A stretch of 64,000 nt of DNA from Stictocephala bisonia (GCA_035578905.1 JAQJVL010000002.1:4811229-4875228); one strand, 5' to 3'. Positions 35,419-47,799 are shown, counted from the first letter of the stretch. Numbers and translations are program-made. The notes: generated by a model not told the origin, from the letters alone.

Positions 35419-35945
35419 GAGAGGCCGATCTCCTCCTTAACCTTACTCTGACCATTCCCCATAGACCATTGATCTGTGCGAGGAACTTATTCAGTCAGAG
35501 TAAGGGGGCGAACCTGTACAGTACAAGGTGAATATTACTGATAAAAACTTTCAGTCTAGGCCGGATTCGAACCAGCGCTATCTCTAACCCAAGCCCAAAG
35601 TCCTGACGCCTTAGACCACTCGGCCACCGGCTCGCCCAAATCAATTAGACAAACACACAACTTGTACACCTTAACAAGTACTAAATATGTTTACTACAAA
35701 ACATATAGCATACATCACAGTTAGACAAACACACAACTTGTACACCTTAACAAGGACTAAATATGTTTACTACAAAACACGCAGCACACTTCACAGTTAG
35801 ACAAACACACAGCTTGTACACCTTAACAAGGACTAAATATGTTTACTACAAAACACGCAGCATACATCACAGTTAGACAAACACACAACTTGTACACCTT
35901 AACAAGTACTAAATATGCTTACAACAATACATTTAACATACATAT
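33185..35945 (+). repeat. Minisatellite, 76-78 bp unit, about 33 copies
   Basis: Tandem repeat with words CATCACAGTTAGACAAAC, CACCTTAACA, GGACTAAATATGTTTACTAC and AAAACACCTAGC. Two domains are visible: 33.2-34.45 kb has ACACAGGACT and mostly CACTTATCACC, highly uniform; 34.45-35.94 kb has ACAAGGACT and CTTGTACACC, more diverse. A tRNA-derived SINE splits the second domain at 35378-35640. The open frame 34570-34908 is array sequence, not a gene. Confidence 0.95.
35378..35640 (-). mobile_element. tRNA-derived SINE-B inserted in minisatellite
   Basis: Minus-strand head has A-box TGGCCGAGTGG (plus 35616-35626) and exact B-box GGTTCGAATCC (35563-35573), as in Leu/Ser-type tRNA-derived SINEs. The 3' end has a GGAGA/TCTCC hairpin followed by a 37-base poly(A) tail (T run at 35378-35414). 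The array resumes on both sides (ATCACAGTT left, TTAGACAAAC right). A target-site duplication is not clean. The long intact tail argues for recent insertion. Confidence 0.85.
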
Positions 35946-37204
35946 GTAAGTAATGTGATAAGAAAACTTTTGGAAAAATTGTTAAATTATAATTGAATGT
36001 TATAAATAATATATTTCATTTAATTTAGTTACGTTACCTGTTTTATGTTATTGTAGGCTGAGTTTTTAAAAAAACTTTGTCACCTCAGTGTTAGTTTTGT
36101 GATGATTTAAAAACTGAAGTAAACTATAAATTAAATAGAGAAATGTTTTTATTTTCTATGTTTTATTTCATTTTTAACAGCTTACATATATTCACTTACA
36201 TCTCACTCTCAATATATTAAATTTAATGTTTTTATTTTTAAGAAGTTTATCGTCTACATATTGATTATATTTAATTTCAAACGTGTATTTGAATGTGTGT
36301 GTGCCTCGATTTTATACGTACAAAGATAGATTTCTCGTTCAGTGTTAAATACTTTGTCTCAAATTATCAGATGTTTTTGTTTTCCATTGTGGACCTGTAG
36401 TGTAGCTTCCATATAAATATAATGTAGTTTAAATCAGCTGTAGTAGCATACCTCACGAACTAATTAAAGTAGAAAAAGATTTTTTTTTCAAGTAAAATAA
36501 TATTATCAATGGAGTAAGTAAATGTAATCTTTGTTGTCGTCTTAGACTTGCCATACCTTAGGAAGGGCTATTAATAATGAATAGCTTTACAATTACAATT
36601 TATTGTATTTTGAATCTAATTGTGATCAATGGGACACTTTTATTTTGTAATTCTGTGTTTCAATCAACTAGGCTATCAATCAATTAAATAATTTCATTTA
36701 TTTTTTTAGATAAGTTATAGAAATGGCGCTGTTTTTCAAAAATAAAACAAATAGAAAATATATTAAAAATGCAACAATAATTCTTTATGATTCAATAATA
36801 CCAGTAACATGTACCTTATTGTGGCCTTAAAAGCATAATTTAAAAACATTTTTGAATTTCAATTGTAAAATAAATTATTTTGGATCACAGCTTGACACGT
36901 GGCTACATGGGCCAGAGTGATAGGGCTGCTTGGTGGTGAAATGACAGGAAACAGAGAACTGTGTCAGCGAACAAAGGGAGGACACTTTGTGGAAATAGAG
37001 GACGTCCTTGATATCAGCTGACCGACTGATATCAACGGTGATGTTTAATTTTTGTGACGACAATAATAAAAACCAGAAATAAGTGTCATATTATCTGTAA
37101 GGTTATAGGAATACAGTATAACATTTTGACGAAATTGAAAAATACTATAAAAAGAAAATATTTTAATGATTAAAAGGTAAGGTTACCCATATAATTTTTT
37201 TCAG
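35946..37204. other. AT-rich stretch with one exon-like patch
   Basis: Mostly AT-rich. The GC-richer patch 36875-37063 is open on the minus strand (peptide includes DISRSADIKDVLYFHK and ends SHVSSCDPK) and contains an 8-bp inverted repeat GATATCAG/CTGATATC. It could be a minus-strand terminal exon, but splice support is weak. Confidence 0.25.
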
Positions 37205-37380
37205 TTTAATTTTATACTTAAAACACCAATCGTACAGATATAGACGAATTCGGGTTCCGAATTTGTATAGCGAATGTAGTTTTTGTTACTCATTGAGTTC
37301 TCTTAATCTTAAAATAGCTATTAATTAATAATCCAATAGTCAAGGAGACTAAAGACTTTCAAATTGCTATGATATTTTCA
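37205..37380 (-). mobile_element. SINE-A 3' fragment, decayed
   Basis: Minus-strand words ACACCAATCGTACAGATATA, GCGAATGTAGTTTTTGTTAC and AGTCAAGGAGAC correspond to the 3' half of SINE-A. Confidence 0.45.
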
Positions 37381-37949
37381 TAACTAGGCTAATTTATTTA
37401 ATTTTTATCTTTTATTTTTGTTTAAAACTTTTATTTTGATGTATTTACTATCACAGTACCCGTCCTTCGTACGGGGTTTACGGTTTTTAAAAATTGTGAT
37501 AATTGCATTCACTAATACAAAACATGTACCTACTGGTATCTCTATAGTGAAAAAGTGCGTTTTGGTCACAGTACCCCTAGGAAAGAAGACGATAGGTATC
37601 ACGCGCATGTCTAGTTTGTTATTGCAATTTCATATGGGCGAAATGGCAATAACAAACACAAAAATACTATCCTAATTCCCGTAGTCTACAATTCCAGCTG
37701 ATAAGTGGTAAATAAGATATGGGTGATTAACAGTCTGATTAGTGTAAACCACATCAAAATAGTCTGATGACATTTTAGGCGGTGTGGCCATATCGTTTGT
37801 TGCCAACCAACCACATGTATCATCTATGACAAGTATACGTATGTTCAATACTGTAAATTTAATTTGAATCTTGTTTACAAAGCAACTGTATGATCCTATA
37901 AAAACACCTCTAGAACGTAGTAGTAAAATTAACTATGGTATGAAATGAA
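37381..37949. other. No gene seen
   Basis: Overlapping open frames on both strands at 37405-37675 have no domain or splice support. Unassigned. Confidence 0.3.
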
Positions 37950-38276
37950 ATGAAAATTAAATGAAAAACGAGTTTATTTTTAAGGCGAGGTTAGGACTGG
38001 ACAGTCCTCTCTACCACCTAACCTTATCACAAATAACAAAACTAATCATAAAAATAACACAAAACATTACTATTAATATAATATAAACCAATTGCAACAA
38101 TTCCGTAATCAACAATAATAAAAAACAAAACTCGACATATCAAACATAAAAAATAACTATATAACTAACAAATGAATATCTACACAAAATAATACAAATC
38201 TTCAAAAACACAATCATCTATCACTCATACATACCACCCGCAAACCATGACCATCAAACGCACCCGCCCGCTCCGT
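37950..38276 (-). mobile_element. LINE 3' UTR with terminal hairpin and tail
   Basis: Continues the LINE coding remnant at 38277-39840 on the minus strand. Near its end GGACTG and CAGTCC form a hairpin, followed by TAACCTCGCCTT and a TTTTCATTTCATTTCAT tail. The same hairpin plus tail recurs at 45350-45425 and 47800-47965. Confidence 0.65.
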
Positions 38277-39840
38277 CTACAGGTCCCGCAAAAATAGGTT
38301 CTTTAGCTCCGGCCCGAAGCGAGGGCCCTCGCCTATAATTTTCATATTGTCAGGAAGCATATTCCATAATCTGCACCCGGATACAGTGAAAGATCTATTG
38401 TACAGGGCAGTGCGGTGAATTGGGACTGATAGTAAAAGGGCTCCCTGACGAGTATTTCTAATGCTTATTTCAGAAATGAACTTGAAACGCTCGGACAGAT
38501 AGCTTGGAGTTCTGTAATTTAAAACTTTATGAAGAAGAGTAAGTACATGATAATCTCGAAGCTGTTTCAACTTCAAAACAGATATTTGGCGAAAAAATGG
38601 TGTAACATAATCCTCACCACGTAAGTTAAAAATAGATTTAATGCAGTAATTTTTGTCCGAGAGCTTAACAGTCATATCATTGATAACGGTGTCACAGTAG
38701 TTAAAGTGCGGCAAAATAAGAGTTTTAACCAACATCACTTTCACATTGAACGGGAAACAGGAAGCATACCGCTTCAAACTGAGGATACCACCAAACACTG
38801 CCACATGTCACAGTAACTTGGTCAGTCCAACTTAATGTCCTGTTCATAGTAAGACCAAGATTCTTAACTTTGTCACAATAGTTTAATGTCAAGTTGTTAA
38901 CACTTATTTTCGGAAAAGTGTCATTGTCAACAGAAGTTAATAGTCTAGGATGTCCAACTAAAATTGTTTGAGTCTTATCATCGTTAAGAGTCCATGTCGT
39001 TTTGCCCAAGAAGTGATTGCTCCAGCATCTCGGTTCATGTTTGATACAGTAATGTCGGATTCCGTTATAGAGAAATGTTGGTATATCTGTAAGTTGTCAG
39101 TGTATAAGTGATAGTTAGAGTGTTGTATAACATAAGTTATATCATTAATGTAGAGAGTAAAAAGAAGAGGTCCCAAAACAGACCCCTGGGGAACACCACG
39201 CACCACAGGCCTCCAGTCTGACTCTCCATCTTTAGTCCTCACACAATGCCGACGGCCAGAGAGATAGGACTGAACCCAGGAAACACAACTATCAGAAAAA
39301 CCATAGTTTTTCAACTTAATTAAAAGAAGAGGATGATAAACACAATCAAAAGCCTTCGAAAAGTCAAAAAGTGATAAAATTGTAAGCTGTTTCCTGTCCA
39401 TGGCTTGACGGATGTCCTCAGTAATTTTTAAAAGAGCAGTAGTAGTACTATAATTAGAGCGAAAACCAGACTTATAATTGGAAATCAATTTACTATTCTC
39501 CAAGTAATTATGAAATTGCTGATGAACTATTCTTTCCAGACATTTAGACAGAGCAGGAAGTATACTTATGGACCGAAAATCTGAAGGAGATAGGGGATTA
39601 GCTTTTTTCTGTTAAGGTCGAATGACAGCTGATTTCCATATAGTAGGAAATGTACTAGATGATAAATATAAATTAAAAATAGCAGTAATTGTAGGAAGTG
39701 TTGCAAGTAAAGTATCCCTTAGACATCTAATTGAAATATTATCTGATCCAACAGCATTACTAGTAGTTTTCATAATAGCCCTCAAAACCTCTCCTTCAGT
39801 TACAAAATTGGTATGTGTTAATCCTGTAATTTTATAGCAT
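38277..39840 (-). pseudogene. Jockey/CR1-like LINE reverse transcriptase, broken
   Basis: Minus-strand remnant of the second ORF of a non-LTR retrotransposon. Order: fingers (SDNISIRCLRDTL, FPTIWKSAVIRP, SDFRSISILPALSKCLERIV), palm (LFDFSKAFDCVYHPLLLIKL, RGVPQGSVLGPLLFTLYIND), active site, thumb (KNLGLTMNRTLSW) and the C-terminal region (TPSYLSERF, SGCRLWNMLPDNM). Reverse transcriptase would copy the element RNA at a nicked target. The catalytic [FY]xDD box reads YTDN, so the second aspartate is lost. A stop follows VIRP, and frameshifts separate palm, thumb and C-terminal parts (about 39.0 and 38.75 kb). The endonuclease and ORF1 are missing, so the copy is 5' truncated and inactive. Confidence 0.85.
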
Positions 39841-41425
39841 TATAATATAAATATTTTATATTACGTAAAAAGTACTATTAAATAATGTTTATCAAGTGAA
39901 ATAACTGTTTTTATCCGTAACTATATCACTATATATAAAACCAAAATACGTGCATTATAACACAAATACGATATATTTAGGTATCACGACGAGACTGCAC
40001 AGTAAAGTGGACGAAATCAGCTGGTTTCTTTATTCTATTAAATACTGGTAACTAAATCCACCAATTACATAGAAGCATTCAGCTGAATAGTTAAGCAAGT
40101 TATTTACCACTTATCAGCTGGAATTATAATTATGGGAATTAGAACAGTATTTTTGTGTTTATTTTTGCATTTCGCCAATGTAACGTCATTGGAGATGTAC
40201 GTGATACCTACCGTCTTCTTTTCTATGTACCGTGGTCCATAAGAACAAATGATTGTGTTTGTTTTCTGCAACAGATGTTTAGACAAATCATCAATATTTT
40301 AAACGAATTTATATTTGACAACATTGCTGGGCGAGAAGAGAGGAGGGGGGCTTCACATGCCACAGCAATCATCGGACTTTTTTAGTGCGGTTTACAATAG
40401 TGTAGAGAAAGAGTGTAGTCACTGAGTTTAAGAACATTTGTCAACTTAACCTTTTAGATAAAGGTTTGGTTAGTTTTCGTTTCAGGAAAGAAAAACAAAT
40501 ATTACTAAATATACATTATTTATCATTGGATGCAATAACAATTGTTAATGTTTGCATTATTTAGGCTTTCTTTGCAACACTTGTATAATAAATTGTATAC
40601 TAAACAACAATGTAATTTCAAATCTAAATGCGTTCAAAGTAGTTATATAGAATGTATTGATACTTACATGCATGGAGTTAATAGCTTTAGAACCATAGTT
40701 CAAATATATAAAATTAATTTAGAACGCTAATCCCTCTATATGTTACGGCAGCAATCTAAATAAATTATTTATGAAAATAGTAACGTCCAACTCGACTAGT
40801 TTGGTGTTCCAATGAGTTATAATCTTATTATTAAACATTAAGTAAAAAAATAGAAAAAGGTAATAATATATTAATTTCAAAGATACTATAGTTAAACCAG
40901 TCTCAATAAACTGAATCAAATGTAAACTAAGTATTGTCAAAATGAAAAACTTTTACCAATTTTTTATTACGAAAAAGTAAAAAGTGGAAAACGTTCAGAA
41001 ATAATTGTAATTTAAAATTATTAAGCTCTGATATAATAAAAAAAATTCTGAAGCAATGTAGTTATGAAATGAATAAAAATTTAAAAAAAATATTTAAAAT
41101 ATAAAACATTGTTTACTAAATAAGGAATATAAGTTCAAAAAAGAATAAAATATTAGAGGCAAAACTAAATGACAAAATATGAACTTACAACACTATATAT
41201 TTATTGCCCGAATATGTTTAGATTAGATTTTTAAACTAATTAATACATTTTAAGTATTTCATTAAATAATAAAGTTCATTATTGCGTAAAAACATATTAT
41301 ATAGTATTTCTTCCCCAACGAATATGTCTAGTAGAACTATCCACTACAACTTGTTTCTTATAAAATACAATATCGACTACTGTCCCACTTTACTTAGAGA
41401 AATGATCGAGTTTTGGGGCAGGTTT
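39841..41425. other. No gene seen
   Basis: AT-rich. Short open frames at 40155-40385, 40542-40730 and 40743-40940 lack domains and splice support. Confidence 0.4.
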
Positions 41426-41448
41426 CTTGTGCATCCTTGATGCACAAG
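41426..41448. repeat. Perfect 10-bp hairpin, 3-nt loop
   Basis: CTTGTGCATC, loop CTT, GATGCACAAG. Compact and perfect, in an otherwise unassigned GC-richer patch at 41390-41520. Confidence 0.8.
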
Positions 41449-42335
41449 TGCATGAAATGAACACATTTTGTACACGTCCGTCGGAATCGTTTCACTTCCT
41501 TCCACTCCGAATATTTATTTGTTGTAAAATATTGTCATTTCCTTTTGCTAGGTAAAAAAATTCATATTCAAACCAAAAAATGTATACATATTAGAAAATA
41601 AAATATTTTAAATGAAATCTAAAATCATCAGTATCTGACATCTTATTGTCGCAGCAACAATGAAAATCACGCAATCGATTCTTGGCAATTTCGTGTACAC
41701 TTTATGATTGCTGTAATATGAGATAACCTGATATGATAAGAAAGGTTCTTAAAAAATGAATTCAATCTTAATGACAAATATATGTTTGCTTAATTAAAAC
41801 ATGTATTTATTTATTTTATTTGTGAAATATGTCAGCTTTTAGGATTGTAAAAAAACTGTACCAAAATGTTTTAGTAAAAATTAAAAATAGTTTTCAAAAT
41901 ATACCAACAATATTAACGATACCACCAAGTCACTTGTTTTACACATATTTCTCCATTTACAAGAACGTAGCACACGTTAATTATTCACACACTAAGAGTG
42001 CAGGGGTCCCCTAGTATATGATAATATTGCATTTAAATTTCTACCAATTGTTGATTCCTTAGATTTAAATTAATTTTTAATAGTTGTTACTTTTTATTTC
42101 TTTAGTTTCGGTTGTTATTTTTTATTAAATTTGTTTTATTATTATTTTCTCGTTTTTACACTGCATCTGTTTGAAATGCATTTTTATTAGAATAGATAAA
42201 ACAGTATTGTGTTTTTGTCAGAGTATTATTTGTTTTATTTTTTAATGGTTACGTGTAAGAGAGGAATTGTTAGTATTGTATACAATTAATACAAGTTTTA
42301 TTTAGTAGTTAAAATTAATTTCTGGACATTATCTA
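41449..42335. other. AT-rich stretch
   Basis: No supported feature; the open frame 41829-42014 has no further evidence. Confidence 0.4.
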
Positions 42336-42529
42336 TTAAATTCACTACCACTACTTTGGTTAGGCTATGTTAGGTTTGTTTAGGTTATGTTAGGTTATGT
42401 TATGTTTGATTACTAAGGTTTAGTTATGTTACTTTGGTTTAGTTATGTTAGGTTTAGTTTGGTTATGTTAGGTTAGTTATGTTATGTTAGGTTAGGTTAA
42501 CCTAAGTTATGGTTATGGTAGTGAATTAA
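42336..42529 (+). repeat. Telomere-like TTAGG array bounded by inverted repeat
   Basis: Degenerate GTTAGGTTATG/TTTAGG units on the plus strand, ending in the palindrome TTAGGTTAACCTAA. The array is bracketed by TTAAATTCACTACCA (42336-42350) and TGGTAGTGAATTAA (42516-42529), near-perfect inverted repeats, so it may be the inside of a small element rather than a fossil telomere. Confidence 0.6.
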
Positions 42530-43712
42530 CGGAGAAGGTCGGAATTTCGTCGTTACTTGGTTCCTTCATGATATCATTAATGATGGTTTAATCATTTTAA
42601 GCAAGTAACAAGGACCTTTGTAACAAGGGTAAAATTAGTTTGCTGCGATATGAAAGATAACCTTTATTGGATACAGAGATGGAATGCTCGTAACTTAATG
42701 AATCCAATATTGACGATAAATATTTGTCATTGCAGTTAAAAAAACGATATTCAATCGTTTTACTTGCAAAAAATGTAAGATTTTACGTCCTGGATTTTGA
42801 AAAAAACTGACCAAAATGTTTATGAACTGTTTTTTTGAACCAGCTGGAACTATTTCCTTCATCATATAAAACGCAACTGGCTCTATTTATTCACGCGGCT
42901 AGATGAGTTATTTGAAGTTAATCAATGTTAGAGAGAACGTGTTCATTCAGTACTATTTCCACACCCATCCTTGAATGACCATTGATGTGCTAGGAGGTGG
43001 CTGTTCTAACAATGGGCCAGTAGTTACAGGGGTGTGGCCGTTCTAGCGGTGGATGTTTAACACGACATGGTTCATACATCTTTCTTAGCTTCCTCGTTTC
43101 ACAACGCATTCGGAGAAAACTATTGTTAGATTAACATTATTTAGATTTTAAATATCTTGTTGAAGATTATTAGTGCCATGAAAAAAATTTTTTTACAAAC
43201 TATCTTATTAACATTTTATACATTTAAAATATCAGATAGTATATAGTTAGTTACATAGCATTACATTTATTTCAATAACCTAAATAAAATTTAGTTATCA
43301 CGCAGTTTCTTTCCACATGACAAATGTTGAAATCTTAGCCTGAAATGGGTCACGAATTAGCTATATTTTCACAAGATATGATCTTACCGAAAAACTTAAA
43401 AAAACTAGTCACAACTTTTAGTATTTTTGACATATTTCCGTTAATTTAAATGAAATTTTGACCATATTTTTAATGTGATGTGATGTTTTCCACTAAATAC
43501 GAACTAAAAAACTGTTTTGCGATCATTTCTCGATATGTAGTGGAAAAAATGTTTGTGGAAAATCACGAATAGTGGCTATTACACGATTATTTCAAACACC
43601 AACTATTCCATTTACCCCCTTATTTTTCTTACGAAGCAGACCTTAGATTGATATACAAGTATTAAATAATGTATCTCCTCCATTATTTACTCAAAGTGAA
43701 GTTTGCAATCAG
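42530..43712. other. No gene seen
   Basis: AT-rich, with a GC-richer patch at 42960-43080 showing a loose duplication (GTGGCTGTTCTAACAATGGG and GTGGCCGTTCTAGCGGTGG). The word TAGTGAATTAACGGAGAAGG at its left edge recurs near 59870. Confidence 0.4.
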
Positions 43713-43843
43713 GTGTTCCACTAACTGTTGTTGTCGAGAAGTACTCGTGCACCTTAAGGGCTGACGAACTTCCGGCCGAAGAAGGTTTAGAAGTTTACTA
43801 TGCGAGTTACCTTGAAATCCTCTGTAGGCGACGTAGTAACTAA
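43713..43843 (+). CDS. Candidate terminal exon, unknown protein
   Basis: After an acceptor-like TTTGCAATCAG (AG at 43711-43712) a frame of 42 complete codons begins VPLTVVVEKYSCTLRADELP and ends LEILCRRRSN with stop TAA at 43841-43843. It is GC-richer and of protein-like composition. Its last part and the stop are included in a 69-bp tandem duplication. AATAAA near 44119 could serve as poly(A) signal. The other frame through the duplication (43800-43982) is open only because 69 is a multiple of three. Confidence 0.3.
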
Positions 43844-43931
43844 GGTGCCTCGAGGTAAACAGTTTACTATGCGAGTTACCTTGAACTCCTCTGTAGGCGA
43901 CGTAGTAACTAAGATACCTCGAAGTAAACAG
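43794..43931. repeat. 69-bp tandem duplication
   Basis: Two copies of a 69-bp unit starting GTTTACTATGCGAGTTACCT, differing at a few positions (GTGCCTCGAGG versus ATACCTCGAAG). Confidence 0.9.
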
Positions 43932-44589
43932 TTTACTGCCGAAATCAGATTATCACCATATTTTTATTTACAGTATAAATGAATGTAACATTAAAATCAT
44001 AAATACGAACGATTCTGCTATAGAATACTTAGGGGACACCTCTCATACTTCTTGTGCCAAACCCTTCAATCGCTGCACTTGCATCACGTGATCTTATTTC
44101 CTAACACAGTTTATATGAAATAAAACTTTAATCATAACTTAAACTTTAATGCTCTTATTTATGTACTCATAAATAACGTAATATCAAGTTCATTTGTTCT
44201 GAACGCTTTAAAATTTATTTTGACAGCAATAATTAATTTCATTGAATTTTTGTTATGGGTTTTAAAAAGATTGAAAACTATTTTTTTAAGTCCATGATTA
44301 AAAGATGCTTGATATGCAAGCGACGTACAAGTGGAATTGTGGTTTGGATATTGTGTGTTAATCAAGAGCGTGATTGATAAATACCCACATCTGAGTAATT
44401 TATTTTCAGATTTGTTTTTGATTTAATGTCGTCGCTGTCAATTTAAAACTTTGTCATCTCACTTTTTTTACATGGATCTGTCAATCACATAGGCCTATAA
44501 TTGAGCTTGATTGTGTTTATAACAAAAAAATCTAACTTACATTAATTTAACAAATAAATCTATCAATCAATCTACATCAATACAACAAT
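43932..44589. other. AT-rich stretch
   Basis: Nothing recognised except a possible AATAAA near 44119. Confidence 0.4.
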
Positions 44590-44952
44590 CAATCTAACAT
44601 ATCCAAACATAAGCCAGCCTAACCCACCTTACGTAACCTTAACCAACCTAACCTAACCTGACCTGACCTGACCTAACGTAACATAACCTAACCTAACCTG
44701 ACTTGACCTGACCTGACTTAAACTAACCTAACCTAACCCAACCCTACCTAATCCAACCTAACCTAACCTAACCTGACCTAACCAAACCTATTCTAACTTA
44801 ACCCAACCCAAGCTGACCTGGACTAACCTAAACTGACCTAACCCAACCAAATCTAATCTAACCTAACCCAACCTAACCTAATCCAAACTAACATAATCTA
44901 ACCCTATCTAATCCGAACTAACCTAACCTGACCTAACCTAACCCAAGCTAAT
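44590..44952 (-). repeat. Telomere-like CCTAA array, degenerate
   Basis: About 360 bp of AACCT/CCTAA-type pentamers with variants such as GACCT and AACCC. C-rich on the plus strand, thus opposite in orientation to the array at 42336-42529, 2.1 kb away. TTAGG/CCTAA is the ancestral insect telomere unit; here it is interstitial and decayed. Confidence 0.85.
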
Positions 44953-47149
44953 GATTTATTTGTTAACATTTACCACGTACACTTTGATCGTACTGTCATA
45001 AGTGTTACTGCAATTTGCGATGGTTACATTTGTTTTTTTATTTATAATGTTAACTAAAATAAAATAAAATATTATAATACGAGAAAAATTGTAGTCGACT
45101 CAGTAACTCTTCAGACTTAGCAGTTTGACTTTATTTGGCCTAATTTCCCTTAAGAAGTATGCTGCTAATTTTCTGTTTCATTAATCTTCTTACTTTACAC
45201 AGATAGAAACAAAAAATGGAAACCACTCTAGAAGTCAAATCTAATTTTAGAAAAGTTCATATATTGATGTAATAGTCCTCTCCCTAACAACTAAGGCTGT
45301 GGTTTATTACAGTTTATAATAGAACCTAAAGAGGTAAAACAATTAAAGATCGTCTTATTTTACCAGGTGAAGTTAGGGCTAAGAAGCCCTCTCTAACACT
45401 TAACCTAAAATCACGTAGTGCATTGTTTTACGTTAACAATTTAAGCTTGAGATACAATGTTTTGTCAAGGTAGAATCCAGTCAAACCCCTATATTCACTA
45501 CAGTGAATAATGGTGACCAGTAGGCCTACACGGTCGCCTGATCATCGTGAGAACATCCCCTAACATAAAATAAAAAAATATAAATTAACCCCACTTAACT
45601 GAATATATGGGAATCGATAGATAAGTTTCCGATTCTGCTTTCTTGGCTATGAGTGGGAAAAGTTTCCTTTAATTGTTACCTTCTTTTTTCAAACACGACA
45701 TTTAAATATAAAAGTGGAAGTTGGAGTTTGGTTCATTCAGTGTTCACTAAGGAATAATTCTCTAGCTTTTAAACAAAAAAGATAATTATTTGCAAATATT
45801 TTGTATTATAAATGCTTAAAATACTCATTAAAATAACATTACAAAAATGGATCTGTTTCAAAATGCAAACACTAGTGGTATTAAATAAATAAACATTTAT
45901 TTACAAATATGTTGTTCTAAAAGTTTATATAAAGAATAAATTTGGAGAGTATTTAGTTTTTATTAAATTTTTTCATCTCAAATGTTTATTGGAACAAACT
46001 GTATTTTTTTTAGAGATTTTTGTTGTAATTTAATTGAATACTTACTGTATGTAACCACAGTAACTCAGTAATAAGAAAATTCCTGTTTGTATATTTATTT
46101 AAGATCCAAACAATTTATGCAGGTATTGGTTGGGTACAAGACATAATCACACACATTAAAAGTATTCCAAATAATCTTTTGAGATATCAGAAATAAAAAT
46201 TTAAAAAGCACAACATTTTAACAAATAATATCGTACTCCATAACATTACTGTGTCTGGGTAAACAATACTAAAGAACTGATGTATAGTATAGCTTTAGCA
46301 GCTATACAAACAGCTGACTTGTAGGAAATGTTAATCTTTGTAGAAGCATTGCACATTAGTAAAACTTATTCAAGAAAATACATTAAGAAATAATTCACCT
46401 TTTGCCCTAGAAAGGAAAACTGCTTTTCGATAGATTTATTTAGACTAAAATTTATTCTCTCATATCATATATGGATTTTAAGGAGATTACAAATATATAA
46501 CCTCGTATCCATTCTTAGATTGTACCCCTGATTATACACCTACAATAGATACCTCATGTAATAGGAATATTTATGGCAGTAATTTGGTTAGTACTGAGCT
46601 CTGCCACCACAGCTGGTTTTAAAATGCATTACATTTACACGGTACGACTCTAGCGCTCCAAAACTGAAACCCAAAACAGCTGATATTTTGAGACGCACAG
46701 TTTAATATTGAATGAGAAATCTATGTGTGTATAGAACCAATTGTACATGATCAACTTGATTCGTATTTTAAATAAAAAATCAAACATGTGTTCAAATTGT
46801 TATCAGTAATTGAAAATTATTGTGAGTTTAAAGTGAGACAATTTTAGTTCGTTTAGATGAACGCAAACATTTCATAATATTGAATGAACTGGTTGTAAAT
46901 CAACTAACTCTACCTCACATATCATATATCATACATCAAACCAATATATTGATCGTTAGCCTGGTTTTATTCCTATATTTATAGAAGCACAAGTTTTCAT
47001 TCATGATTTACTCAACGACATAACTGTTGTCGTTAACCCAATTCCTGAATCTTAAAAGCTTATTAGAAGAATTGTATGTTTATTCTAGAGTTTCTAAGCA
47101 ATAGTGAAATATATCGAAATTTGGTAAAAATGTGAATGGATTTGTAACT
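44953..47149. other. Long stretch with no gene
   Basis: Contains the LINE 3' end at 45350-45425 (listed separately). Otherwise AT-rich with a GC-richer patch at 46600-46700 of unknown nature. Confidence 0.35.
45350..45425 (-). mobile_element. LINE 3'-end fragment with hairpin
   Basis: Minus strand reads AAGTGTTAGAGA, hairpin GGGCT/AGCCC, TAACTTCACCT, matching the LINE end at 37950-38060 and 47815-47870. No coding part attached. Confidence 0.55.
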
Positions 47150-47390
47150 ATAAATAGGCCGCTTAGAAAGTCACCTACTGCATTGACCAGTGCAAGTGAG
47201 ATGGACTGAGAGGTGAAAGTGAGAGAGACCACCACTTTTTCCCCACTGCATTATTTCATTTAATGTTTTAATGACAGCTAAAATGTTGTCAGTGTTGTCA
47301 GACGTCCGTGAACTGAAGCAGCTCAGCGGTGGAAAGATTCCCCTCTGCTGTCCAAACTCTTACACGCTCTAAATATAACACGCAGGTGGC
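47150..47390 (+). promoter_or_regulatory. Weak promoter-like site and short ORF
   Basis: TATAAATAGG at about 47151 looks like a TATA box. Downstream is a 33-codon ORF (MTAKMLSVLSDVRELKQLSG, ending CCPNSYTL) after TTTTAATGACAG. Composition is GC-richer than flanks. It could be a small exon, a TE promoter or chance. Confidence 0.2.
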
Positions 47391-47799
47391 TTACTGTCCG
47401 GCCCATATGTAAAACATAATTTTCGCCCTATGAAATTTACAAACAAGAATTATATTGGTTCATTAATTCAAATGTTATCAAAAACGATTTAGTGTTCGAT
47501 GAATTTTCTCAGCAGTATTTTACAGACATGTCTCCATATTTTCATTCCGTCCATACCTCATACTTAAATTTAAACACATTTATTACATACTGGTGTCGTT
47601 AGGGCAATCAAATACATATGTTATCTGTGAACAAACTGCGCTCATTTGCAAGCAAGCGCAATATATCTAAAGTCAACATCACAATACAATGATTTATCTC
47701 GAGTAACTGTAAAGGAATCGAAATCATAACACGTATTATGATGTGAGGACTCTATGGATGGGATGGAAGAGACTCTACTCCATCTATGAATACTAACAA
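47391..47799. other. AT-rich spacer
   Basis: Nothing recognised. Confidence 0.4.

Noticed and set aside
35563..35626. Leu/Ser tRNA gene
   Set aside because: It is the head of a SINE with poly(A) tail; the ends do not form an acceptor stem.
33185..35945. Regular repeats resembling a CRISPR array
   Set aside because: Units are contiguous 76-78 bp copies without unique spacers, in eukaryotic DNA; it is a minisatellite.
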